Assembly (NCBI GenBank): GCA_016703525.1
Contig: JADJBW010000014.1
Coordinates: 1 to 64,000, forward strand
Length of the DNA stretch: 64,000 bases
Direction of reading: 5' to 3'
From: Actinomycetota bacterium
GTDB lineage: Bacteria > Actinomycetota > Acidimicrobiia > Acidimicrobiales > Microtrichaceae
The translations under genes and the position numbers were made by a program. Below, in pieces: positions 27,349 to 34,785 of the stretch (within the stretch, counting starts at the first letter, position 1; the number at the start of each line of letters is the position of its first letter). Under the pieces are notes generated by a model. That model was not told the DNA's origin. It saw only the letters and a list, made by a program, of their open reading frames with translations, and searched no databases.

Positions 27349-28482
27349 TCAGGAGGCGGAGGCGAGTTCCTCGTCGGTGAGTGCGAAGTTCTCGTACTCC
27401 GAACCCGTATCGACCCAATCCTCGAACTGGATCACGCCCAGCTCCTCGAAACGACGGCGCAGCCATGCGTCGTTGCGGTCGAGCAGCCCGAGCTTCTTGC
27501 AGTTCGGCACGATCTTCGAGAACAGCATCATCTGGAACATCTGGCGCGTCGGGGTGAGCATCACCGCCTCGATCGCCTCCTTCACGGGCACACCCATCCG
27601 CTCCCAGACCTCCTGCTGCATGAAGCGGTCGCGCATGCGCACCGCCGCCTCGAAGGCGAACTGCTGCCGCTCGAAGATCTCAGCGTCGGTCAGACCCTCG
27701 TAGTACTCCTTCAGCGAGATCACACCGAACGCGACGTGGCGGGCCTCGTCGCTCATGACGTAGCGGAGCAGCTGCTTCAGGAGCGGCTCGGTGGTCATCA
27801 TGTGCATGAACCCGAACGCGGCGAGCGCGAGTCCCTCGACCATGATCTGCATGCCGAGGTACGTCATGTCCCAGCGGCTGTCGTTGACGATGTCTTCGAG
27901 CAGCAGCCCGAGGTGCGTGTTGATCGGGTAATACCCGTCGAGCTTGGTGTCGAGGTACTTGGCGAACACCTCCACGTGGCGCGCCTCGTCCATCACCTGG
28001 GTGGCCGCGTAGTACTTGGCATCGATCCACGGCACGGTCTCGACGATCTTCGCCGTGCAGATGAGCGCACCCTGCTCGCCGTGCATGAACTGGCTCAGCA
28101 TCCATTTGTTGGACTCGACGCCGAGGTCGAGCCATTGCTGGTCGGTCCAGGTCTCGAACGGCGTGCCGGCCACCTCGAAGTCGGCGAACCCGGCACCGCC
28201 TGGCGCTGCGTTCTGCGCGAAGTTGTTGACGCCGACCGATTCGAGGTCGACCTCGATGCTCCAGTCGAGGTCGGTCTCGCCGTTCCACTGCGAGGTCTTG
28301 GCCTTCTCGTAGAGCTTCTCGAGCGCCGGTCGGGCGCCCTTCTCGTAGTCCCAGGTGAAGATCGCGTCGGCGTTGTCCCGAACCGCGCGAACGATCTCGG
28401 TGGTGTCGGTGTTGGCGACCGACAGGATCGCCTCGAGATCGTTGATGTCTTCGCGACCGATGAGGTCTTCGTATCCGGCCAT
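27349..28482 (-). CDS. Ferritin-like diiron protein (putative AurF/R2-like oxygenase)
   Basis: A 377-aa all-helical protein. It carries the ligand pattern of ferritin-like diiron carboxylate enzymes: a glutamate in QFMHGEQGALIC, EARH in QVMDEARHVEVFAKY, another glutamate in MVEGLALAAFGFMH, and a second EARH in VMSDEARHVAFGVISLKEYY. The two ExxH half-sites give a complete diiron site. Such proteins oxidise organic substrates, fatty acyl groups or aromatic amines; the substrate here is unknown. The ATG at 28482 is preceded by GAGGGGG. The upstream leader is C/A-rich on this strand (28528-28592). A TetR gene lies just upstream in the same direction and is a plausible regulator. Confidence 0.8.
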   Translation of the reverse strand: MAGYEDLIGREDINDLEAILSVANTDTTEIVRAVRDNADAIFTWDYEKGARPALEKLYEKAKTSQWNGETDLDWSIEVDLESVGVNNFAQNAAPGGAGFADFEVAGTPFETWTDQQWLDLGVESNKWMLSQFMHGEQGALICTAKIVETVPWIDAKYYAATQVMDEARHVEVFAKYLDTKLDGYYPINTHLGLLLEDIVNDSRWDMTYLGMQIMVEGLALAAFGFMHMMTTEPLLKQLLRYVMSDEARHVAFGVISLKEYYEGLTDAEIFERQQFAFEAAVRMRDRFMQQEVWERMGVPVKEAIEAVMLTPTRQMFQMMLFSKIVPNCKKLGLLDRNDAWLRRRFEELGVIQFEDWVDTGSEYENFALTDEELASAS

Positions 28483-28527
28483 GGTATTGCCCCCTCTGAC
28501 GGTGCTCGCTGAGCCCGCGCCTGCTGC

Positions 28528-28592
28528 TGGTTGGTGGTGGTGTGGTTGTTGTGGTGGTGGTGGTTTGGATATGGGTGGTTGGGTGATTGGGT
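28528..28592. repeat. Low-complexity GGT/GTT tract in the leader of the ferritin-like gene
   Basis: About 65 bp made almost only of G and T on the plus strand (GGTGGTGGTGTGG-type runs), hence a C/A-only leader on the coding strand, 46-110 nt before the ferritin-like start. It contrasts sharply with the balanced GC-rich DNA around it. No coding function is seen. An unstructured mRNA leader or a protein-binding tract is possible. Confidence 0.6.
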
Positions 28593-28633
28593 CGCGACCG
28601 CAACGTGCGCGGTTCCAGCCTCGCTGCGCCCCG

Positions 28634-29236
28634 TCAGGTGCCGTCGATGCCGGGGAGCAGGAAGGTGCGCACGAGGTGATCGACATCGCCCTCGTTGCAC
28701 AGATCGGCCGGACCGGGCATGAGGATGAACGAAACGACGAGCCGGACGATCCACTCCCCCACCTCGGCTGCCGCTTCCGACGACAGGAACCGAGTCAGGT
28801 GGGTACCGCCGAGCAACCGGCCGACGCCGATCACCGGGTTGAGCTCGTCGAAGGACAGATAGGGCAGCACGGCGTGCGGTTCATGCTGGAGCAGGTAGGC
28901 AAACGCCGTGTTGGACCGCAGTCCCTGCGACACAGCCGTGACCGCACCGACCACGGCCGACGCGAGATCGGGTGCTTCGTCGACCGCGACGCAGACCTGC
29001 TCGATCAGGCGCGCCGTCTCGCGCTCCCCGACGAGTGCGACGAGCCCGGCCTTGCCGCCCGGCACTCGCCGGTACACCGTTGCCCGGCTGATCCCCGCCT
29101 CGCGAGCGATGTCGTCGAGCGTCGTCTTCGCCAGGCCCCATCGGCCGATACAGGTCAGCGCCGCGTCGACCACGAGGTGCTCGTCGACTCCCAGGTCGAG
29201 ACGCTGGGTCCGGAGGTCGATCACCGCCGAGATCAC
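28634..29236 (-). CDS. TetR family transcriptional regulator
   Basis: A 200-aa regulator. The N-terminal HTH reads VVDAALTCIGRWGLAKTTLD, then DIAREAGISRATVYRRVPGG. The C-terminal domain is typical of acidimicrobial and mycobacterial TetR proteins next to lipid or diiron-enzyme genes (HLTRFLSSEAAAEVGEWIVR, then LVVSFILMP). It starts at 29236, four bases from a palindrome (29240-29266) that is a likely autoregulatory operator. It is co-directional with the ferritin-like gene downstream and with the second TetR gene upstream. The two regulators are similar in layout and may be an old duplication. Confidence 0.9.
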   Translation of the reverse strand: MISAVIDLRTQRLDLGVDEHLVVDAALTCIGRWGLAKTTLDDIAREAGISRATVYRRVPGGKAGLVALVGERETARLIEQVCVAVDEAPDLASAVVGAVTAVSQGLRSNTAFAYLLQHEPHAVLPYLSFDELNPVIGVGRLLGGTHLTRFLSSEAAAEVGEWIVRLVVSFILMPGPADLCNEGDVDHLVRTFLLPGIDGT

Positions 29237-29239
29237 GAA

Positions 29240-29266
29240 TGAGACACTAAGACCAAATCCGTCTCA
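29240..29266. promoter_or_regulatory. Inverted repeat, likely TetR operator
   Basis: TGAGAC-N15-GTCTCA forms a 6-bp inverted repeat starting 3 bases before the start codon of the TetR gene at 28634-29236, in the short gap behind the second TetR gene. TetR repressors commonly bind such sites over their own promoter. The assignment is by position and symmetry only. Confidence 0.45.
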
Positions 29267-29303
29267 CCGTCAACGGGCTTCGCTGATGTGTGCCGACGAT
29301 GCC

Positions 29304-29894
29304 TCAACGATCGGGCTCGATCCCGTCGATCACGCCCGCGAGGAACTGCCGCCGCACGAGCCGACGCACGGCCGGCTCGTCGCCCAGGTCCCAACCGCCC
29401 GGAACGCTGATGTGCGACACGACCAGTCGAGCGAGGTACTCGGCAGCCTCGCGACGATCTACGCCGTCACGAAGCCGCTCGATCGAGAGCAGATCCTCCA
29501 GATAGGTCGCCAGCACCTCGTAGACCGCCGGGCCCGACTCGGCGAGCACCGACACGATGTCGCCCGGTTCCTGCCGAAGCAGCCGCTGCAGGAGCGCATG
29601 GCCCTCCAGCCGTGCCCGCGCCTCGACGAGCCCCGCCACCAGCCGGGCCTCGATCCCGTCGAGATGGCGAACGCTCACCGCCAGGTCGCGCCAGAATCGG
29701 CCGACCTCGCGATCGACCGCCTCGCGTATGAGCTGGTCACGACCGCCGGGAAAGTGCCGGTAGATCGTCGCTCTCGCGACCGACGCCTGCGCGGCGACGT
29801 CCTCGAGCGAGATCCGCCCGAGCCCGCCACGATCGACGCACACGACAGCCGCGTCGAGCACGCGGTCCCGCAGGGATGTCAGCTCAGCTGCCAT
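29304..29894 (-). CDS. TetR family transcriptional regulator
   Basis: A 196-aa regulator with HTH LRDRVLDAAVVCVDRGGLGR, then SLEDVAAQASVARATIYRHF. The C-terminal ligand domain ends LVVSHISVPGGWDLGDEPAV, then RRQFLAGVIDG, resembling the neighbouring TetR (both share an RLVVSxIxxPG block). The ATG at 29894 lies inside the 3' end of SURF1 (11-bp overlap). The frame is open further upstream through a GTCATC repeat that would add a run of Met-Thr pairs, which I rejected as a start. Its target is unknown. Overlap with SURF1 suggests co-transcription, an odd pairing of a haem-copper-oxidase assembly factor with a regulator. Confidence 0.88.
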   Translation of the reverse strand: MAAELTSLRDRVLDAAVVCVDRGGLGRISLEDVAAQASVARATIYRHFPGGRDQLIREAVDREVGRFWRDLAVSVRHLDGIEARLVAGLVEARARLEGHALLQRLLRQEPGDIVSVLAESGPAVYEVLATYLEDLLSIERLRDGVDRREAAEYLARLVVSHISVPGGWDLGDEPAVRRLVRRQFLAGVIDGIEPDR

Positions 29895-30687
29895 GGCCCC
29901 CGTCAGTGATCGCGTCATCGTCATCGTCATCGTCATCGTCGCGGCTGCGGGCGACCCGCCGGAGCACCATCGGGTAGCCGAACAGCGCAATCAGCGTGAA
30001 GATCGCCCACTGCGCTGCGTACGAGAAGTGCGGGCCCTCGGTGCGCTCCGGAAGCGGAAATGGCGACAAGAGCGGCGCATCGGAGGCCGGCGTGATCCGG
30101 TCCGCCTGCACGTACACGGGGGCGTAGGCCCGCCCCGTCGAGCGCTCGATCCCGGCGATGTCGATCCGCGCGAACTGATGATTGCCGAGGTCGGCGTCGT
30201 CGCGCTGCAGCGAGCCCGGACGCTCGGTAACGCGGAGCCACCCGACCACGGTCGCAGTGCCGCTCGGCGGCTCCACGCCGTCGATCGGCGGGTCGGTGTC
30301 GGCGATCGCCTGCGGGATGAACCCACGGAACACCAGCACCTCCGCTCCCCCACTCTCGGGGCGAAGCGGTGTGACGACGTACCGGCCGGGAGCGCCGTTG
30401 AGCGTCCGGCTGGGCACGGTGAACTCGTGCTCGGCATCGAAGGTTCCGCGCACCTTGACGATCTGGTAGTCGACCCGCTCCCCATCGTCGGGGGCGTCGA
30501 TCCCGCGGAGGGCTCGTTCCAGATCGACGGGCTCTCCGTCGCCTCGCGCGGCGATCAACGCGTTGAGCTCGCGCCGCTCGTCGAGTCGGCGAACCTGCCA
30601 CAACGACAGGTTGACCATCGCAACGATCAGCGCCAACACGGCGATGTGCGAAAGGATCCATCGAGGACGCAGCAAGAAGCGGTACAT
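29884..30687 (-). CDS. SURF1-family cytochrome oxidase assembly protein
   Basis: A 267-aa membrane protein with the SURF1 layout: one N-terminal helix (WILSHIAVLALIVAMVNLSL) directly followed by WQVRRLDERRELN, a large extracytoplasmic domain (VRGTFDAEHEFTVPSRTLNG, then PGRYVVTPLRP, RGFIPQAIAD and VVGWLRVTERPG), and a C-terminal helix (YAAQWAIFTLIALFGYPMVL). SURF1 helps insert haem a in aa3-type oxidases. The C-terminus carries a run of nine aspartates encoded by a GTCATC repeat. The ATG at 30687 is just before the first helix. It is divergent from the DedA gene with 85 bp between starts. No oxidase genes are in the window. Confidence 0.9.
   Translation of the reverse strand: MYRFLLRPRWILSHIAVLALIVAMVNLSLWQVRRLDERRELNALIAARGDGEPVDLERALRGIDAPDDGERVDYQIVKVRGTFDAEHEFTVPSRTLNGAPGRYVVTPLRPESGGAEVLVFRGFIPQAIADTDPPIDGVEPPSGTATVVGWLRVTERPGSLQRDDADLGNHQFARIDIAGIERSTGRAYAPVYVQADRITPASDAPLLSPFPLPERTEGPHFSYAAQWAIFTLIALFGYPMVLRRVARSRDDDDDDDDDAITDGGHGS
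29914..29940. repeat. Hexanucleotide tandem repeat in the SURF1 3' end
   Basis: (GTCATC)4 plus GTC on the plus strand, coding for the poly-aspartate tail of SURF1. The unit is a multiple of three, so length changes would not shift the frame. It is the only simple-sequence repeat of this type in the window. Confidence 0.8.
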
Positions 30688-30772
30688 CGTGGCGGAACCG
30701 TACCGCCGCGTCGCGCGACTGTCAGACCCGTCGATCGCACCGGTGCCGGCGGGCACCACGTAGCCTGTCCCG

Positions 30773-31474
30773 ATGCCCGCGGGCCCGACGACCGACACCA
30801 TCGTGCACCGCCGAGCCCCACGTTGGGTGTTGCCGGTATCCGCCGTCCCGATCACGGCGGTGCTCATCGCCGGGTACGTGGCCGCCGCGTCGTGGGCGAC
30901 CCTGCTGAAGAGCAACCCGCTCCTCTTGATCGCGTTGAGCCCGGTCAACCGCTACCTGTTGTTGACCACGAACCACCTGGACGCGCTCCCCTACTTCGGC
31001 GTGGGTCTGGCCCGCCACCTGCTCCCCGACCCGTTCATGTTCCTGCTCGGCTACTGGTACGGCGACCGGGCGCTGCGCTGGATCAACGAGACCTAGCCCG
31101 TGACGCAGCGCCTCACCGGCGAGGACGGCCGAGGGCTCGAGGACCCGACGCACCGGCGCCTGCTCTACCCCCTCGCGTTCGTCATGCCCAACAACTGGGT
31201 CTCGGTGCTCGCCGGCGCAGCCCGGCTTCCCGCTACGACGTTCGCCGTGCTCAACATCACCGGGACGCTGGCGCGCCTCGCTCTGTGCCGATGGATCGGC
31301 GTGCTGCTGCGCGAACAGATCGAGGACATCGCCGCATGGGTCGATCGCTACCAGATGCCCGTCACGATCGCATCGGTCGCTGTCGTCGTGCTCGGGATCG
31401 CCCTGCAGATCCGCCGCGGTTCGGGGGAACTCGTCGGCCTCGCACACATGGGCGAGGACCTCGACGAGGACTGA
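30773..31474 (+). CDS. DedA/SNARE-associated-type membrane protein (in-frame TAG)
   Basis: About 233 residues of a VTT/DedA-like membrane protein. Segments include SAVPITAVLIAGYVAAASWA, LLLIALSPVNRYLLLTT, then PDPFMFLLGYWYGDRALRW, LYPLAFVMPNNWVSVLAGAA, and TTFAVLNITGTLARLAL. The last helix is VTIASVAVVVLGIALQI. DedA proteins are thought to move lipids or maintain membrane potential. Codon 108 (31094-31096) is TAG, and homology continues in the same frame after it. TAC (Tyr) in place of TAG would restore one protein, so I annotate one gene rather than two. A GTG at 31100 could restart the second half. Its stop abuts the stop of the convergent CcdA-like gene. Confidence 0.75.
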
Positions 31475-32287
31475 TCAGGCGAACTGATCCGCATCGGTCA
31501 GGCGAGCACCTCGGCCGATCCCCTTGGCCACGGCCCGGCCGTGCCATCGAAGCGTCCACGCGGCCGCCGCCAGCCCGGCCGTACCGAGCGCGAGGATCCC
31601 GAAGCGCTCATCGACGCCGAGCGTGGCCGCAGCGATGACCGCACCGAAGGACAGGAGCAGTACCGCGACGGCGCGGCGAACGGGCGATCGCAACTGTTCG
31701 AGCCGCTGGTGAATCGCGATCAGATCGGCCGACGTCGTGACCTTCGCCGTCGAAAGCACGACCATTCCGCGCACCGCGCCGAACCACACGCCGGTGAGCG
31801 CCGCAACCGCCGGGCGAGCGGATGCGACCCCGGTGAGGATCGTGAGGTACACGCCGGTCGTCATGATGTAGGTCGCAAGCCCGAACCCGATCTGCACGCC
31901 GAAGCCCGACGCCGTGAACCAGCGTCGGAACTGCCGAAGCCAGGTTTCGTTCACTTGCCGACGGTGGTGCGGCAAGGCCGGGCGCAGCCATCCCGCGTCC
32001 CACGCCGCGCCCAACAGGAACAGCGCGGAGACCGCCATCGCCCTGACGGACGGGTCGAGCCGGAGGGCCGCAAGCGAGATCGCTCCCACTGCGGACAACG
32101 ATCCCAAGGCCGCGCCTCCCAGCACCGCGCCGAGGATGAACCAGGCGGCGGTGACGGGGAATCGCCGTCCGTGCGGGGCCTCACGGATCGGGGTGAACGT
32201 CGACAGCATCGACAGCCCACACGGAGACCATGTCCCCGCCAGGGCCGCAACGGTGGCCGTCGGGATGGAGATCAGGAGCCAGTTCAT
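31475..32287 (-). CDS. CcdA/DsbD-like redox membrane protein (MauF-like) of the Mau-type operon
   Basis: A 270-aa polytopic membrane protein with six to eight hydrophobic segments. The N-terminal part has TWSPCGLSMLSTFTPIREA, the Pro-Cys motif expected of CcdA/DsbD-type thiol carriers that pass electrons across the membrane. Later segments include PVTAAWFILGAVLGGAALGS, then FGLATYIMTTGVYLTILTG and AVAVLLLSFGAVIAAATLG. The CcdA resemblance is clear in the first helices and weaker after. I see a second Cys candidate nowhere obvious, so the dithiol pair may be atypical. The start at 32287 overlaps the preceding gene by ATGA, making it the last cistron of the operon. In mau clusters MauF plays the membrane role, so this may be its functional counterpart (inference). 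Confidence 0.7.
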   Translation of the reverse strand: MNWLLISIPTATVAALAGTWSPCGLSMLSTFTPIREAPHGRRFPVTAAWFILGAVLGGAALGSLSAVGAISLAALRLDPSVRAMAVSALFLLGAAWDAGWLRPALPHHRRQVNETWLRQFRRWFTASGFGVQIGFGLATYIMTTGVYLTILTGVASARPAVAALTGVWFGAVRGMVVLSTAKVTTSADLIAIHQRLEQLRSPVRRAVAVLLLSFGAVIAAATLGVDERFGILALGTAGLAAAAWTLRWHGRAVAKGIGRGARLTDADQFA

Positions 32288-32772
32288 GCGGGGTCTACCT
32301 CGATTCCGGCGAGAAGTTCGTTTGCCTTGGACGTCAGCCGGGCGCGTCGCAGGTGACTGCCGATCACACAGAACAGGCCGAACGCCCGTCCGGCGACGGT
32401 GAAGAAGCGCTGCGTTCCGCTGCGGTCGGGAAGCGCTCGCTGCAACGCCTCCGGGTCGAAGTCCCGCGACCGCAGGACCGGGAATCCGGGGCGGAACATG
32501 GCGGCCCCGACGGACTCCGCGCCGAACTCGACCATCGCGATGAACACGTCGTCATGTCCCAGGATCGGCACGACGTGGCTTCCGTAGTCACCCCGCAGCG
32601 GCGGCATCGTGATCGTCGCGGCGTGAATCATCGGGAGCGCGTACCCCCCTACCGGCACATCGCCGTCGGGCGATGCGAGCAGCAACGCCGATTCGTCGCG
32701 TCGGAGGATCTGTACGTCCCAGCCAGGAACCAGCGCAACGCTGAGTCCATGCGCCGACAGTCGGCCGGTCAT
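32284..32772 (-). CDS. Uncharacterised soluble protein of the Mau-type operon
   Basis: A 162-aa protein with no signal peptide or membrane segment and no family I can name. It looks like a compact alpha/beta or beta-rich domain: SVALVPGWDVQILRRDESAL, then YALPMIHAATITMPPLRGDYG, SHVVPILGHDDVFIAMVEFG, FRPGFPVLRSRDFDPEALQR, and QRFFTVAGRAFGLFCVIGSH. There is a single cysteine. It overlaps the MauD-like gene before it and the CcdA-like gene after it by 4 nt each, so it is part of the same translational unit and probably of the same process. I cannot assign an activity. Confidence 0.7.
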   Translation of the reverse strand: MTGRLSAHGLSVALVPGWDVQILRRDESALLLASPDGDVPVGGYALPMIHAATITMPPLRGDYGSHVVPILGHDDVFIAMVEFGAESVGAAMFRPGFPVLRSRDFDPEALQRALPDRSGTQRFFTVAGRAFGLFCVIGSHLRRARLTSKANELLAGIEVDPA

Positions 32773-33533
32773 GTCGAGCGCTCCTGAGCCCGCGTGTCGG
32801 GCTCGCGGGAGTCGGCCGTGAGGTCGACGACGCCACCGGCGATGCCGAGCAGGCCGCGACGACTGAGATCGCTCGCGGCCCGACTGCGGGCGGCAGCAGC
32901 GTCTGCTGCGGCCCGCTCCAGCATGGAACCCAGTTGCGCGAACGTCACCGCCGACCCTTCGCCGATCACGCGGTCGGTCCTGCCGTCAACGAGCACGAAG
33001 TACGGAGCGACGGGCACCGAGTAGTCGTCCCACGCCTCGTTCGACATCACCGTCGCCAGGTTGCCGCCGGCGAGTTTGGCGATCGCTGCCGGGCTCTCCG
33101 AGTCGACCCCCTTCGCCACGGCCACCACGGACACCCGTGAGCCGACCGCCTCGGCGCGGCTGCGCGGATCGGCCAGCCCTTCCCAGAAGCCGTGGCATGC
33201 AAGGCAGCCGGAGGAGAGGAAGGCGAGCAGCGTGTGGCGCTCCACCCTCGTGACGGCGATGGCGATCGGGTTGCCCGAGACGTCGGTACCGATCACGTCG
33301 CGGGCCGCCATTCCCACGGCACCACCCTCGGCCGCCACCAACGAGGTAGCGGCGCGTTCGTCTCCGGCCGGTTCGACGGCAGCGTCGCCGACCCCAGGGC
33401 GAGTGTGTTCACCGAAGTCCGCGCCCAGCCCGTCGAGCGCCCGAACCATCGCCGCGTGCGACTGGAGCAGGCCGACGACCAGCACCGACAACAAAAGCGT
33501 GACGAAACTCAACACGAGCAGCCACCAGGTCAT
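32769..33533 (-). CDS. MauD-like thioredoxin-fold membrane protein
   Basis: A 254-aa protein. An N-terminal membrane helix (TWWLLVLSFVTLLLSVLVVG) anchors a thioredoxin-like domain on the outer face. The redox motif is LAFLSSGCLACHGFWEGLAD, a Cys-x-x-Cys. It is followed by VSVVAVAKGVDSESPAAI and the cis-Pro-like region SVPVAPYFVLVDG. The layout is that of MauD, which aids folding and disulfide formation of the methylamine dehydrogenase light chain. The start is the ATG at 33533 with AGGGAG upstream. The C-terminal 50 residues are charged and contain a second twin-Arg-like stretch (SRRGLLGIAG) of unknown meaning. It overlaps the next gene by ATGA. Confidence 0.8.
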   Translation of the reverse strand: MTWWLLVLSFVTLLLSVLVVGLLQSHAAMVRALDGLGADFGEHTRPGVGDAAVEPAGDERAATSLVAAEGGAVGMAARDVIGTDVSGNPIAIAVTRVERHTLLAFLSSGCLACHGFWEGLADPRSRAEAVGSRVSVVAVAKGVDSESPAAIAKLAGGNLATVMSNEAWDDYSVPVAPYFVLVDGRTDRVIGEGSAVTFAQLGSMLERAAADAAAARSRAASDLSRRGLLGIAGGVVDLTADSREPDTRAQERST

Positions 33534-33582
33534 TGAAGACTCCCTTTCATCCGAGCCACGGCCACGCGCCCTCCGGCCCGCG

Positions 33583-34785
33583 TCACGCCGTTCCGATCGG
33601 GCGGCACACGATTCGAGTGACACCACCGAAGCGATCCACGATCTCCAGACACCCCGTTGCGCCGGGGGTTCCTGCCGGAAGGATCACGGTGAATCCGCAG
33701 TGCGGGTCGCGGCCGATGGCCGCCGCCACGTCGGGTCGAACGCCCGCCGCGTCGAACTCGCTCACGACCGTTTCGTCGACGACGAGCCGTACGTGAGGTG
33801 GGTTGGTGCCCCGCGTCGGGTCGTGCGCCCATCCGGCCAGCACCACCGTCCCGTCGGAGCGCCGAGTACACACGTCGAGGCTGCCGAGTGGCGCCGGCAC
33901 GTCGACTTCGCGGAAGTTCAGAAACGACGCCCGGCCCGACTCCCGATCGAGCGCGTAGATGCACACATACCGACGGCCCGGGGCGACCCGAGCCCGCAGA
34001 TGGAACCCGTGCCGTGATCCGAACGTCGGAAACGCCGCGCCGACATCGGGGCGGTCGTTGCCGGCGAGGACGTCCGCCACGACCACACCGTCGACGTAGA
34101 CCCGCACGAGCGCCGTGTCGCGATAGTCGTCTTGGTTGATCGCCCAGCCGCCGATCTCCAGCTCGCCGCCGTCGTGGCGCACCACGTCGATCGCCCCGAA
34201 GCTCTCCTCGAGACACGGACGCGAGTGGTACCGCGTGTTCTCGTCGGTGCGGGCAGCGGTGGTGCACGACGCGTCGAACATCCAGGGCGGGGTACATGTC
34301 GCGACCCGGCAGACGATCGGCCCCAGGCATTCGATGTGTTGGTTGCATTGCCCGTAGCGGAACTTGTTGCAGCCGGCCTTCCAGTTGTTGCAGTCGCCGT
34401 TGGCGCACCCGCACCCGGTGCCCGAACACGACCCGTCGCAGATCCCCTTGCTCCCACACCCGCATCCGCCGCACTGCGCGTTGCAGTCCAGGTAGTAGCG
34501 CGGCGCGCCGCCGCAGAAGTGCGAGCCATCCACCTTCCACCAACCGCCTGTCACGGTGCCGGCAGGGCACGCGTTCACGCCGGTGATCGTGCAGCAGAAC
34601 TCCGTGTACCCGGTCCGGCACAGGCTCTGCGGCCCACAGATCGCTGCGTACGCGGAGGTCGGCCGGAGCAGGTAGTCCACCGGGGCGACGACCGCGGCGG
34701 AGCCCACGAGCGCCGCCCGCCCGAGGAATCCGCGTCGGGCGATTCGAGTTGCGGCTCGATCGACCAGTCGTTCGGCGATCGTCAT
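33583..34785 (-). CDS. Tat-exported MauA-like (methylamine dehydrogenase light-chain-like) protein with tandem C-terminal beta domains
   Basis: A 400-aa protein. The N-terminus is a twin-arginine signal (ARRGFLGRAALVGSAAVVA, cleavage likely after SAYA). Residues about 50-165 form a very cysteine-rich domain (more than 20 Cys) resembling the light chain of methylamine dehydrogenase: FCCTITGVNACPAGT, GGWWKVDGSHFC, RYYLDCNAQCGGCGCG, and later CNNWKAGCNKFRYGQC. The last 200 residues are two copies of a beta domain (GAIDV...GGWAINQDD... then GSLDV...AGWAHDPT...), each with the RPDVxAAF/I and GFxxxxxxxPG pattern of actinobacterial secreted proteins. The ATG at 34785 has GGAGG and overlaps the MauE-like stop. 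No heavy chain (MauB) is present. Function is unknown. Confidence 0.75.
   Translation of the reverse strand: MTIAERLVDRAATRIARRGFLGRAALVGSAAVVAPVDYLLRPTSAYAAICGPQSLCRTGYTEFCCTITGVNACPAGTVTGGWWKVDGSHFCGGAPRYYLDCNAQCGGCGCGSKGICDGSCSGTGCGCANGDCNNWKAGCNKFRYGQCNQHIECLGPIVCRVATCTPPWMFDASCTTAARTDENTRYHSRPCLEESFGAIDVVRHDGGELEIGGWAINQDDYRDTALVRVYVDGVVVADVLAGNDRPDVGAAFPTFGSRHGFHLRARVAPGRRYVCIYALDRESGRASFLNFREVDVPAPLGSLDVCTRRSDGTVVLAGWAHDPTRGTNPPHVRLVVDETVVSEFDAAGVRPDVAAAIGRDPHCGFTVILPAGTPGATGCLEIVDRFGGVTRIVCRPIGTA

Noticed and set aside
29914..29940. Phase-variable repeat
   Set aside because: The unit is six bases, so copy changes cannot switch the reading frame on or off.
31100..31474. Separate second membrane gene after DedA
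   Set aside because: It is in the same frame as the upstream half with only a TAG between, and the two halves together make one DedA-like protein.
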